The notes under the pieces were generated by a model. That model was not told where the DNA came from. It saw nothing but the letters and a program-made list of their open reading frames with translations, and ran no database searches. DNA of 64,000 nucleotides from Epiperipatus broadwayi (Eukaryota; Onychophora; Udeonychophora; Euonychophora; Peripatidae). Every line of letters starts with the position of its first letter. The stretch's first letter is position 1. The translations under genes were made by a program, and so were the position numbers. Of the stretch, positions 12,001 to 24,913 are shown piece after piece. Location: assembly GCA_028023455.1 (NCBI GenBank), contig JAQFVV010012495.1, positions 2,819,711 to 2,883,710 of the forward strand. Direction: 5' to 3'.

Positions 12001-15000
12001 TTATCGTTAATTAAACTTATTATGCCTTTTAAAAGTTATTTATTTATTTCTCATTAGGTTTATCATATCACTTATTTTAACTATTTTATGGGTAACACCA
12101 TTCTTTACCTTTTAATATTAAAGTTACTATATTATAAATTATCTATGTGGATAAACATCATTTATAACATCATAATTTTACAATCAATATGGTTTTTAAA
12201 AGAAAATTACATTTTCTTGTAACTTTATATAAGTCACTCCGCATATTATTCAAATATTATTACTTTTAACGTTTGTTCTCCAATGCTCGTAAACTATAAT
12301 ACGTTTATTCCATAAGCCATACTCATGTATAATACTATAACACGGGTTTAATTATCACCTGTTACAGTTTCACATATACTATAATTATCGAATGTTATTG
12401 TATTTTTTAAATATGCAATACTTATATTTTTTAAAATATAATTAACAATAAGAAAATGTGAAATTATATTTAATATTTTTGTATATTTCTATTTGGATAT
12501 ACTTTTATAAAATTATAGTTCATTTCTTAAAAAGAATTAAAATAATTCTCTAACTCCTTCCCTTCTTAGGATATCTGCATCTTTCTTTCAATAATCATAA
12601 TCTACTCTTCATTAATACTTAACTATTCTTATTCCAAATAATAGCATGACATACATTCTAAAATATCTATTGTTTCCCTTTTAATAGACTTATCATATAA
12701 TGATGTAGTTGCAAGAAATACAGATAAAGATAGCGAAAGATGTATAGGATATTGGGAAGATAGATAGATAACTTATCCGCAATATACTTCAAAAAATGTA
12801 TGGAACAGTGTGAATAGGTCCGACATTCATTGTCTAATAACCTTGGCGATAAGCATGATGTGGCAGCTATTTACTCAGCTTTACCAAACATCTAGTACGA
12901 CTCACAAGAAATATATAAAATACCACTGTCCAAGACAACATGTGTACCAGTCGTAGGGCTTTGTTAACTATGCTGATTAACATCTAAAACTACTTATTAT
13001 TTCACTCCCTGTAGTATCCTAGTTTTTAATACATCCTCTTGGTTTCCGAATCACCACGTACTACCAAGTCACTACCCAAACTATCTCTCGAGATTTTTAC
13101 TGTATCCAACATCGATAAAATACTAACTACTTTTTAAAACAATAAACTAAATTCGCTAATATAAAACATTTCCCTATTCCATAAGAACAATTTGTCTTGC
13201 TTTATTACACTGTAGGTTCAACATCTACATTTTGTTAAAATAACATTTAAATATCCCAATCGGAAAATTAACAGAAAATATCACATAACCATCGGTTATA
13301 TTGAACTATATTAATAACACATAAAATGATTATCGTATGCATATTTTTAAAATCTAATCACATCTCAAAGTGTTTTAGAGTGTTGTTTTCAAAAATGCGT
13401 TTTACAACAATAATAACAATAAAACTTTTGCGCTACATTCATTCGATTCTCAGCTGATCTAAATAAATAAAACATACATTATATATCATTAATAATTATA
13501 AATGTTACCAAAAACAATCTTTATCTTTCTATCAGAGTTCGTAGTAGGTTTCTTTCTCTTCGAGCATCGCAAATATACAAATTTCCACATACATACAATT
13601 TTATTTTAAAATTCAAAATCAAAACATATTATTTCATATAATGTTATATTACGAATTAATGTATTTTGTTTTCCCTATCGCTATCTAAAACTTAATGTTT
13701 AACTTAGATTAGTAAAGAAAATAATTCAAACCATAATCACATATTTTTCTGACGGTAAATCTTGGTTAGTCCCATAATATTTATTATTTCTTCTTTTGTC
13801 CGAATATCCTCCTTTCTGCTTATTAAAGTTTTAAATAAATTAGTTCATTTAATAAACTGTTTAGACGATCTTTAGTTTTAGTGTTTAATCCAAAATTATT
13901 AGAAAACATTTTATTTAGTTATCCCACGAAGCTTTTTAATGTTCTGGCGAATATTACCTCGGCACGTTGATGCATCTTTATTTCTAGTTAAACTACAATT
14001 ATTTAATAATTACGGTACCAATTGCATTTTCCATGGATCCAATATTTTATATTTCTCTTCTGTAAAATATTTTTTTTTTCTTTAGGCAAGTGTTTTCCTT
14101 GGTAAACTTCACTTTCATTCATTATTATTTTATATACACTACTTTCGATCTTTAACTATTTTCTAGAGTATTTTCTCAAGTCATCTTAAAGAAAGCAATT
14201 CAAACTATTTCAATATTAAAATTCCTTTTGTCCATTTATTCTTATACGAATAATACTTATTTTTATTTTCCATTATCTTCATTAACTTTGCGCACAATGT
14301 CCTTTCATTGATTTTATACGCACAAAAACAGCTTTCATAGTGATACGCTATATAAAGTATATCAACGAATAATATTAACATATTTGGAGTATTATAAAAT
14401 TTACAACTTGAAAATTCCGATTATATTTCGATAGAATCCACTGGCAGGTTACTGTAAAGTTAGTGAAACATTACTATGAAAAACTTTTTTTTAAAATTTT
14501 ATTCTAAGATTCTTTTCGGATGATTTTTAAATTGTCAGTTGGTTTCTTTCAAAGATATTATTAAAATTATCATAAAATTGACTAATAAATTGAAAAAAAA
14601 AAAATTAGAGAGCTTAAAATTTTACCTCTGCTCTGGAGTCAACACATTTTTGTTCTCCCCAGTTTATACAATTAGTTGGCGCGATTTTGGTTGTCTGCCA
14701 AGATCTATTTTTTTATTGGTCAATCCCTACTTGGATTTATAAACAATTTCTAAAGTTTTAAAATCATGACGTAATAGACTTAAATGTTAACTAATTATTA
14801 TTTTTAAATCAATTATTATCTATTACAATTTAACTACCTTTAAAACAATTTTGAAACAATAATTAATAAAGGTGCATACTACTTATTTTTATTATGATGT
14901 GTGACAATTCCATCCACTTCTATAATATACTATTTAAATATTTTAATTATTAGTATTAATTTAAACCGGTGCTTATACATAGAATATTCCAGACAGTCAC

Positions 15001-16024
15001 ATAGTCATTTCCGGTGTTTAGTCTAATTTTATCTGTCTTAATAAATTTGCTACTTATATTATATAAAATAATTATATAAAATTTTGAAAAACAATTTAGA
15101 AAAATATAGAATTAGATACAATTCTCACCATCACAATATTTTCTATTAAATATATCACATTAATCTTTTACTGCTTAATATAATCTATAATTTTAAATAC
15201 TATATAATATTAATTTTAAAATTTTTTAGTAATTGACCATTTATAACCATCATTGACCTATAGAAAAGGGCACAATATATAATGCACACAAGTATGAAAT
15301 ATTAAATATTTTAACATATAAGACTTAGTGGATATGACTAAATGCAACCAGATTGTTAGAATAATAATTGAAGAACTAAGATAATTATTAAACAATGATA
15401 TTACTTATAAATATAGTTTTATAAATTTGTACATCTATACAGTTCTTATGCAATAAAATATAATTTATTGTTTTCCAATTTAAATTGACAAATGACTTTT
15501 ATTAAATAAATAAATATTATATATATATTAATAATTACAACATGATTGCATACTCTAAATTATAAAATGTTTTAAAATAAATAAACAAACATATATATTA
15601 AAATCGACTTTCATCATTCTTAAAATTTTACCATTGAAAATAAATTTATAAGTTAGTTTCTGAATATTTTAATTGTATATTCCTTCATAAAAATATTAAA
15701 TGTTACATAAAAATAAAAAAATAGACAGTATAAAAAAAACAAGATATTTTTTTTACCTTCTATCTGTATTAATGTCCAGACATTTTAAATCAGCTAGTTA
15801 TCTTCAGCACTTTCTTTATTTTCTTCATCCTAGAATGGCTTGAGGTGATGTGAATATGTACATATTGTAAATAAATGAAGAGATTCACTTCTTGTTATGA
15901 AAGCCATTAATTTTAGTCATTTCCTGGATATTCTGTTATATACGCGATGAAACTGAATATGATTTTCGAATCACTAAGTAATTTGAAAGTTATAATGAAA
16001 TGTATTAATCAATTATAATAGCTA
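9078..16024. other. ~7 kb AT-rich stretch without recognisable genes
   Basis: I find no ORF with protein-like composition, no exon with credible splice sites and no copy of the element families identified elsewhere. Only the small GC-richer repeat at 10848-10938 stands out. It may be old, unrecognisable element remains or intergenic DNA. Confidence 0.45.
10848..10938. repeat. Two ~46-bp GC-richer tandem units
   Basis: Two head-to-tail units, each ending TTGAGGGCCAYAATCTAACC and beginning TAACMCATC. They are notable because the surrounding kilobases are very AT-rich. Function unknown. Confidence 0.7.
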
Positions 16025-16253
16025 TTTTTTAAGGTAAAGGTTTACTATAACGGTCTATGGTTGTTTGCCCTCTATTGTTTAAAATTTAAACTAAATTGCT
16101 TGAGAATCTTACATGTATGTTATTATATTACAAATAAATTAAAATTTATTCAAATGTAAAAGATAATAAAAAAAACATTTACCTTTTTAAACATAATTAC
16201 GTCCTATACAGACTAGGAAGTTGGAGAAAAAAGCGGTATTGCTGTATCTACTC

Positions 16254-16302
16254 CGGAGGGCAAATTCATGCAGGTACGGAGGGCAAATTCATGCAGGTAC
16301 GA
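16254..16302. repeat. ~24-bp tandem duplication in the left transposon arm
   Basis: CGGAGGGCAAATTCATGCAG is present twice in tandem in the left inverted repeat but only once in the right arm. The duplication therefore arose after, or apart from, the event that made the arms identical. Confidence 0.85.
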
Positions 16303-16581
16303 TGAAAACAAAGCTCTGCTAGTGCCAGATTGGAATTTCAGCTTACACTTTGCTCTCATCCACAATAATAATAAAAAAACCTTTTGAATGTTGGATTAAT
16401 TACACGACATTAATTAAAATAATTACTTTTAATTTCTTTGAAAGATAAGAATTTAAAGTGTCTACAACTTAAGAATTTAAAATAACTACATTTATAGCAC
16501 ATGTTGCAAAAAAAAAAGACACCTTATGTGTTCAACGGTGCGAATTACACGCATACGTGTACAGTTTTATAGTTACAAAAG

Positions 16582-16929
16582 ATGTCTGCTACATGCTTAG
16601 TATGTGATTGTGAAATTTTAAGCATTGCTGCTATTCTGGCAGAAGAATGGAATCTGCGCCAGTTATGGGACTCCATACAAACTACGGATTTGGCCATCAA
16701 ATGGCTTGCACGAAGTCTCCTTCTGAAGAACTACGCCTTATGCCAACAGTGCGGTGTTCGGTGTGCGCTGGTGAAGTATTCTGCAGGCTTAGATGGGTGT
16801 AGATGGCAATGCAGAATTATCGCATCTCAATCAGAAAGGGGTCTTTCTTTTTCCAAAAGTCATCTGCCTCTGGGACCAATTATAAGCATAGTATATTTTT
16901 GGGCGCATAATTTGAAAACATGTGGATGA
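16582..16929 (+). pseudogene. N-terminal part of an ISXO2/Merlin-like transposase
   Basis: A 115-codon ORF. Residues about 54-78 show CQQCG...DGCRWQC, a zinc-ribbon-like pattern followed by a basic and serine-containing stretch. Then SHLPLGPIISIVYFWA appears, the segment that precedes the DDE domain in ISXO2-like (IS1595/Merlin) transposases. Family members are about 300 residues long. Here the frame stops where it runs into the right terminal inverted repeat, so the catalytic domain is gone. The role of the intact relative is cut-and-paste transposition by binding the terminal repeats. The truncated product could at most bind DNA; whether it is expressed is unknown. The assignment rests on motif recognition only. 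Confidence 0.7.
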
Positions 16930-17199
16930 GAGCAAAGCGTAAGCTGAAATTCCAATCTGGCACTAGCAGAGCTTTGTTTTCATCGTACCTGTACGAATTT
17001 GTCCTCCGGAGTAGATACAGAAATACCGCTTTTTTCTCCAACTTCCTAGTCTATATAGGACGTAATTATGTTTAAAAAGGTAAATGTTTTTTTAATTATC
17101 TTTTACATTTGAATAAATTTTAATTAATTTGTAAATAATAACATACATGTAAGATTCTCAAGCAATTTAGTTTAAATTTTAAACAATAGAGGGCAAACA

Positions 17200-20100
17200 C
17201 ATTTAAGAGAAGAAGAAGAAGAACCTATTTTGGAACAGTTGGTATGGCAGGGTATAAATAGAAAAGAAAAAGAAAAAAGGGGTGGTGGTATAGGTGTTAT
17301 ATCAAAAAAATATTTAAATATTGTTAAATGTCAAGAACACTTGTGGTTTGAAATAAGGTTGGGTAGACAAGAATGGATGGTGGCTATAGTTTATATAGCT
17401 ACTGGAGATAGTCAAATTATATTGGAGTGGAATAGTAACATATACGAATGTTTAGTTAAGGATATACAAAGTTTTAAAGAAAAGGGGAAGAGAATAATGG
17501 TTATAGGGGATATGAATGGACATATTGAAGAAATTGATGATGTAGATAATAAAAATGGACAGCTTTTGAAGAATTTTTGTCAGAAAGTGAATTTGAGTAT
17601 TGGAAATTTATTAAATATTTATGAGGGACAATACACATGGTCCAGAAATAATATATTTCACACAATAGATTATGTATTGGTAGAGAAAGAGGGAATAAAT
17701 AAAATACGGAAAATTAAGGTATTTGATAATGAAGAAAAAGTATGCACTAGTGATCATAATTTCATTGTAATTGAAATGGTTAGTAATGTGATGGAGAATA
17801 GAAATAAAAGTAGAAATAATAGTGAAAGATGTGGATGGAGAGTAAATGATAAGAATAAGTTGGAAGAGTATAAAATACAAGTTGAAGAAATAATGGAAGA
17901 GTGGGTTGGGGATGAGTATAAGGATTGGTGTAAGGAAGTAGAAAAAGTTGCAAATAGGGTTTTAGGTGAGAATATTGAAAAGAATAAAAGTAATAAAAAA
18001 ATTAAAATTAGTAAAAGTGTAAAAGAAAGGAAAGAAGCATGTAGAGAATATAAGTGTGCTGTTAAGAATAAGGAAAGTGAAAAAGATATTAATGCTAAAT
18101 GGGAAAAGTACTTAGAAAAGAAGACGTTGGCTAAAATAGATATTTATATAGAGAGAATGAAATTGAATAGTAAATTGTTGGAGGATATTAATAAAAGTGG
18201 AAGAGATGGAAGTAAAAAATTTTGGAATTATATTAAAAGGAGAAATATAGGGGAGAGAGAGTTAGTATTACTAGATGATGAGGGAATTGAGTGTAGTTCT
18301 AGAGAAGATTTAGAGAGAATCTTAAATAGTTATGTAATGAATATAGAAAAGATGTTAAATGTGAATGATAGAATATTAGAAAATATGAAAGAATATAGTA
18401 ATGGGAATATTAGTTTTTCAGAAAATGAACTAAATGAGGTAGAGAAGAAATTGAAAAGTGGGAAGGCAAGAGGTTTAGATGGATGGGCAGCAGAGATGGT
18501 AATGAATTTAGGATATAGGGCAAAAGTAAAGTTATTATCCTGTTTTAATAAAATGGCACAGAATAGAGTTTTCCCAAGTAGTTGGAGTAATACAAGAGTA
18601 AGGTTATTATTTAAAGGAAAGGATAAGGATCATAGAAAGTTGAATAATTATAGACCGATAGCGGTAACATCAGTTTTATATAAAGTTTTCTCGTATATGG
18701 TGGCTAGTAAAGTTGTAAAATGGATGGAAGGGAATAATGTAGTGGGTGAAATGCAAGGAGGTTTTAGATTAGATAGGCGTATAGGAGATAGTTTATTTGT
18801 AGTTACACAACTTATGGATATGAGTAGGAATGCAGATAAACAGTTATATATGAGTTTTATAGATATAGAGAAGGCATATGATAGAGTAAATAGAAATAGA
18901 TTATGGATAAGTTTAGCAAATTTGGGAATGGATGAAGCTTTAATAGATATTATTAAGAAATTATATGAAAATAATTATTATATTTATCAATTAGAGAATA
19001 TAGAATCAATTAAAGTTAAAAATGGTGTGGGACTAAGGCAAGGATGCCCTATGTCACCTATTTTGTTTGTGTTGTATTTGAGTGAAATGGAAAGAGCAAT
19101 AGAAAGATTAGCAAGAGGGATAGAGATACCGTTAATAGGTAGTAAGGGAGTATATATTTTGTCAGGTCTTTTTTTTGCAGATGATATATTTTTGTGTGCA
19201 TAAAAAAGAGAAGATATGGAAGTTATGTTGAGGACATGTGCAAGGGTGGGTAAAAAGATGGGGATTAAATTTAGTGAAGAAAAATCAAATATAATGATGG
19301 TTAATACTGAGGAAAGAGAAGATGTAGAATTTTTATTGGGAGATATTAAGTTAAGTGTGGTGAATAGATATAGTTATTTGGGAATTATTTTAAGTAATCA
19401 GAAAAATTATTTGGATGAATGGGAGAAAAATTGATAAATGAAGCAAAGAAAAGAAAGGGATTGATAAAGAAATTAACAGTATTTTCATATAATAAATATG
19501 ATGTAGCTAGAATTATATGGAAAGGAGTTGCAGTAGCAGGGTTAACATATGGTAATGATGCATTATATGTTAGTAAAAAGATATTAGATTATTTAGAAAA
19601 AACTCAAAGGGAAGTAGGAAGACATGCATTGGATGCAGAAGTATGGACAGCAAGGGAGGCAATTCAAGGAGAAATGGGATGGTCAAATTTTCATATGAGA
19701 GATGAAAAGTAAAATGAAAATGTTTGGTAGATTGCAGTTTATGGATAAAAAGAATAGCTAAAATAGTATTTAATTGGGTTATGAAGTAAAGGTCAGGCAA
19801 CAAGATGGGTGAGAAAGATAATGCAGTATGCAAAAGATTTGGATAAAGAATTTATATCAGTATATTTGTACAAAAATGGGATGATTGTGTTAGGATTGTT
19901 CAGTGTTATAGTGGTAAGGAATGGGATATAAGAATAGATTTATTAATAAAAAATAGGAAGTTAGAAAGATGGAGAACTAGTATGGAGAGTAAAAGGAGTT
20001 TAAATATATATAGAAATAAACAGAATATTAGGTGTGAGTTAATATATGATAATAGTAAGGAAAGTAGTTTATTGTTTAAGGCTCGAACGGGATCTTTAGC

Positions 20101-20502
20101 TACAAAAGAATATACATGTAAATGGAAAAATATGGGTGATTTATTTTGTAAATTATGTAAGGAAGGAATTGAAAATATTAGGCATTTGTTAATTGAATGT
20201 AAATGTTTGAAAACAGAAAGGGTACATATAATGAAGTTGTGGAAAAATAAATATGAAAAGAGTGATTATACAGAAAGTGAATTATTGGTTTTTATGCTAG
20301 GTTTGGGAAAAGATAAGGGGGATTTAGATATAAAGGTTATAGAGTTGACAAAAATTATGTTGTGGAAATGGGATAGAGCAGATTATGGGTAAATTTAGAG
20401 TGGGGAATGTAAAAGAAAGTGGCTAACAGGTTTATCTGGGCTTAATTGCTGAGATATTCTTGACTTCGTTTAAGGAGAAGCCATAATACATCACATCACA
20501 TC
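17200..20502 (+). pseudogene. CR1-like LINE ORF2 (copy B1), nested in the Merlin-like element
   Basis: 5'-truncated inside the endonuclease. An open frame 17230-19203 (657 codons) holds the endonuclease (VIGDMNGH, TSDHNF with the catalytic SDH kept) and the reverse transcriptase (NNYRPIAVTSVLYK, FIDIEKAYDRV, GLRQGCPMSPILF, FFADD). It stops with TAA at 19201, just after the FADD box, where a sister copy at 51.7 kb has sense codons. An A-run indel near 19430 and another near 19707 shift the frame. The C-terminal zinc knuckle CKLCKEGIENIRHLLIEC lies near 20147-20200, with the frame ending at 20392. The tail is CATCACATCACATC. Insertion removed about 15 bp of the transposon's right arm, judged from the left arm, instead of making a target duplication. 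The CR1 superclade is inferred from the relative that keeps ORF1. Confidence 0.85.
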
Positions 20503-20524
20503 AGTAAACCTTTACCTTTTTTAA

Positions 20525-21274
20525 AACTTATTGAAGAACGCCCAGGTTTATTTTTGAAGTTTTATGCTTTACTGAAGTTTCCAATGATGTTTAATAGGCA
20601 AGTAGAAAGGTCAATGCCTTAAAATGATAAAGTTGTTCTTATCCAGCCATCCTTAGTATTAATCCTTAATCCAATGATTTTTTTTAAAGAAATTTGAATA
20701 AAATGACAAACGAAAATAATGTCTTCTTTTTAATTTTTAATCACCTGCCAGAATGATGACGATTCTCCTGGCGTTCCAAAAATTACATGCTGATTTAAAA
20801 ATAATCTTTAACATTATTGTTTAGCAATTTTAAAAATATTTTTTTAAAGTAACAAAAAAAATAATTTCAATTAAAAAAAATACATATATATTATATTGAG
20901 ATATTTATATTATAATTTACAAATCAAATGAATATTTAAACAATCAGAATAAGACTACTATATGTTTTATAATTTTTAAAATAAATAAATAAAGGTACAA
21001 TATACTTATATTTTCAATTTAAATACCACTACCAATGATCATTTCTTTATACATACTCTTATAATTATATACATATATTGCCATTACAATGATCTATTTC
21101 AAAACAAAGCATATATCATAATAAATAAATAAACTTGAACTAAATAACAATAAAACAATTACTAACAATACTCTAACAACTTATTTACAAATTCTTAAAT
21201 AAAACTACATCAAAGACATTTTTTTAAAACCATAGAACTTCAAAAAAAAAAGGATCGATTTTCTATCCTGTACA
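20525..21274. other. AT-rich stretch between elements
   Basis: I see no gene. It includes A-runs and CATTTT-type low complexity up to the truncated 3' end of the next LINE copy. Confidence 0.5.
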
Positions 21275-23690
21275 ATATATATAAACTCTTTTTACTCTAT
21301 GTTAGTTCTCCATCTCTCCAACTCCCTATTTTTTATTAATGCATCTATTTTTCTATCTCATTTTTTGCCACTATAATACTCAAAAATTTAGAAAACACAA
21401 TCATCCCACCTTTTGTATAAGAGTACTGATATAAATTCTTTATCCAAATCTTCTGCATACTGTGTACTACTTTTCTCACCCATCTTTCCATCTGTCATTT
21501 ATTCATAACTCAATTAAATATATTTTAGCTATTCTCTTATTATCCATAAATTGCAATCTATTGAACATTTTTATTTTTCTTTTTGCATATATCATATAAA
21601 AATTTGACTATCCCATTTCTCCTTGAATTCCCTCCTTTGCCATCCATACATCTGCATCTAATGTATGCCTGCCTACTTATGTTTGTACTTTTTCTATGTA
21701 ATTTAACACCCATCTACTAACAGATAATGCATTGTTACCATAAGTTAACCCTGCATTGCCATTCCTTTCCATACAATTCTAGCTACATCATATTTATTAT
21801 ATGAAAACACTTGTTAATTTCTTTATCAGTCCCTTTTTTTTCTTTGCTTCATTTATCAATTTTTTCTTTTATTCATCCATTCCCAAATTTGCTAACCTTA
21901 CCCATAATCTACTTCTATTTACTCTATCATATGCCTTCTCTATATCTATAAAACTCATATATAATGATCTACCTGAATTCCTACTCATATCCATAAGTTG
22001 TGTAACTACAAATAAACTATCTCCCTATACGCCTATCTGATATAAAACCTCCTTGCATTTCCACCACTACATTATTTTCTTCCATCCATTTTGCAATTTT
22101 TCCAGCCACCATATAAAGAAAAATTTATATAAAACTGACGTTACTGCTATTGGTCTATAATTGTTTAACTTTCTATGATCCTTATCCTTTCCTTTAAATA
22201 ATAATCTTACTCTTATATTATTCCAACTACCCAGAAATACTCCCTTATGTGCCATCTTATTAAAATATGATAATATCTTTACTTTTGCCCTATGCCCTAA
22301 ATTCATTACCATCTCTATATGCATATCCATCTAAACCTCATGCCTTTTCACTTTTCAATTTATTCCCTGCCTCATTCACTTCATTTTCTGTAAAACTAAT
22401 ATTCCCATTACTATATGCTTTCATGTTTTCTATCACTCTGTCCTTCACATCTAACATCTTTTCTATATCCATTACATATCTATTTAAGATTCTCTCTAAT
22501 TCTTCTCTAGAGCTACACTCTATTCCCTCACCATCTAGTAATACTATCTCTCTCCCCCCATATTTCTCCTTTTAATGTAATTCCAAAATTTTTTTACTCT
22601 CATCTCTTCCACTTTTATTAATATCCTCCAACAATTTATTATTCAATTTCATTTTCTCTCTATAATTATCTATTTTAGCCAACCCTTTTCTAAGTACTTT
22701 TCCCATTTAGCATTAATATCTTTTTCACTTTCTTTGTTCTTAATAACACACTTATATTCTCTGCATGCTTTTTTCCTCTCTTTTACACTTTTACTGACTC
22801 TCATTTTTTTTATTACTTTTATTCTTCTGAGTATTCTCACCTAAAACCTTATTTACCACTTTTATCTTTTTCATCACACCAGTCCTTATACTCATCCCCA
22901 ATTTACTCTTCCATGATTTCTTAAACTTGTATTTTACATTCTTCCAACTTATTCTTATCATTCACTCTCCATCCACGTCTTTCACTATTGTCTCTATTTT
23001 TATTTCTATTCTCCATCACATTACTAACCATTTCTATTACAGTGAAGTTATGATCAATATTACATACTTTCTCTTCATTATCAAATACTTTTATTTTCCA
23101 TACTTTATTCATTCCCTCTTTCTCTACCAATACATAATCTATTGTGTGAAATATATTATTTCTAGACTATGAGAATTGTCCCTCATAAATATTTGATAAA
23201 TTTCCAATGCTCAAATTCACTCTCTGACAAAAATTCTTCAAAAGCTATCCATTCTTATTATCTACATCATCAATTTCTTCAATATGTCCATTCATATTCC
23301 CTATAATGATTATTCTCTTCCTTTTTTCTTTAAAACTCTGTATATCCTTAACTAGGCATTCAAATATGCTACTGCACCACTCCATTATAGTTTGACTATC
23401 TCCAGTGGCTATATAAACTATAGCCACCATCCAGTCTTGTCTTCCCAACCTTATTTCAAACCACAAATGTTCTTGACATTTAATAATATTTAAATATTTT
23501 TTGATATAACACCTATACCGCCATCCCTTTTTTCTGTTTCTTTTCTATTTATACCCTGCCATACCAAATCTTCCAGAATAGGTTCTTTTTCTTTTCTTAG
23601 ATATGTTTCCACTACTGCTAATACCTCAAGCTCTTCGTTTTCAATTATTTTATTTAATTCCATACACTTTTATGATCTCCTATCACCTTG
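21275..23690 (-). pseudogene. CR1-like LINE ORF2 (copy B2), decayed
   Basis: Minus-strand ORF2 of the same family as 17200-20502. In transcript order it shows the endonuclease start (WQGINRKE, GGIGVIS near 23560-23510), IGNMNGHIEE near 23275-23320, and a lost SDH (IDHNF near 23050). Then come the RT with NNYRPIAVTSVLYK near 22155 and an IEKAYDRV region near 21940, ending in the C-terminal part. Many stops and frameshifts break it. The last ~450 bp with the zinc knuckle and the ATCAC tail are missing at 21275, which is unusual for target-primed LINEs and points to a later deletion or rearrangement. Upstream lies its ORF1, making this the most complete copy of the family here. Confidence 0.85.
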
Positions 23691-23699
23691 CATATTCAA

Positions 23700-24913
23700 A
23701 TACCCAATTTTAACAAATTATTCTTTCCTAACTACTCTTTTATAAATTCTTTTGATTCTTTCTTCTCCATTACATTTATAAATAACTTGCTTACCATTAA
23801 TTTTACAGATGCATTCTCTCTCCACATCTACACTTATATCTAAACCAACTAACCTATGTTTATTTCTTACGCGCATCCATTCTTCTTTTTGATAATACTG
23901 CAATTTACCCCCCCCCCCTCTTTATAACTTTCCCAAATTATATTCTTTGATAATCAGACTCCCTAAAACTTCATTTCCTTGTTTTTCTAAGTGCAATCCA
24001 TCTTTACTATATAACTTCCTCTTTCAAATAAACCAATCTTATACATCCACAAAGATAACATCATTTCTCTCACACAATTTTTTCAATCTTTCATTTATAG
24101 AACATGCCCTATCTAACAACTATCTCTTGTCAAATCTTGGTAATAATCCAACTATCCCTACTTTTCCTTTAATCTTACTCAAATTCCTAATCAATTCTAA
24201 GTACTCATCCATTACTCTCTCTGATGGTTCTGGCAAATTATTAGTCCCTACCATAATATACACATCTCTACTACCTTGCTTTTTTACTTTATCTATCACA
24301 TCCCTAATTCTAGTTCCAGGCAAACATACTATTACATACCTGCTTCTATTTTCCCTTGCAATTATATCCCCACATTCTCTAATTAGTGAATTTCCTATCA
24401 ATACTGTCTCATAGTCTACTTTCTCTGCTCTATCCATAACATTTTCTACTACCTTCTGGACCTCCTTATCTACTTCTTCCTCATGATTCTTACTCAATAA
24501 TTCCTTTATTTACTCACACTTCATCTCTAACAATTTTAATTTTCCTTCTACATCCTTCACCTCTTCCTCTATCTTACTTAGTCTTTGGCTAACCATATCT
24601 ATTGTACTACTAATTTCTCCACCCATTCTTCTGACACTCCACTAAAACCATAGTCTGTCCTATATTCCTCAACTACATTTTGCTCTCTTTCCCCTGACTT
24701 TCTCTTTAAACTATCTGCACTTAGAAACAATTTTCTCACCTCTTTTAGTTCATTTACACACTGTCTACATAACCATAAACCTGTTACATCCTTCCTGGTC
24801 TTATTCAAACATTTCAAGTGATAAACCTCAGCACACATGGTACTCTCTACCAGAGTATGCCTAGTTTCTTTCTGCCGATTATATATGCATTGTGGAATAC
24901 AAATGTAATCCAT
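23700..24913 (-). pseudogene. CR1-like ORF1: PHD-like finger plus SGNH esterase domain
   Basis: The start at 24913 gives MDYICIPQC; a PHD-like Cys/His pattern (CAEVYHLKCL, GLWLCRQC) fills the first ~60 codons. After a frameshift, an SGNH-hydrolase-like domain runs about 24440-23980. It has GNSLIREC (block I, nucleophile Ser, 24384-24395 for GNSL), PGTRIRDV, VGTNNL (24237-24248 for GTNN) and, past three in-frame stops, KDGLHLEKQGNEVLG with the Asp-His pair at 23988-24002. Thus S, G, N and H of the four SGNH blocks are all still readable. PHD and esterase domains in ORF1 are a known hallmark of CR1-like LINEs. The likely role is RNA/membrane or chromatin association of the particle, unproven. 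A C-run at 23909-23917 adds a further frame problem. The last ~60 codons are basic. Confidence 0.8.

Larger units (their letters stand above)
16033..20516 (+). mobile_element. Merlin-like (IS1595/ISXO2-type) DNA transposon with nested LINE
   Basis: Terminal inverted repeats begin GGTAAAGG and end CCTTTACC. An exact 8-bp direct repeat TTTTTTAA flanks them at 16025-16032 and 20517-20524. The left arm runs 16033-16364. The right arm runs 16921-17199 and resumes at 20503-20516, because a CR1-like LINE (17200-20502) has been inserted into it. The arms agree over their whole length, including the innermost TGTGGATGAGAGCAAAG-type block. Without the LINE the element is about 1.2 kb. The internal ORF has a zinc-ribbon head typical of ISXO2-like transposases, and an 8-9-bp duplication is known for Merlin. 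The catalytic DDE part is missing, so this is a non-autonomous deletion derivative. Confidence 0.8.
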
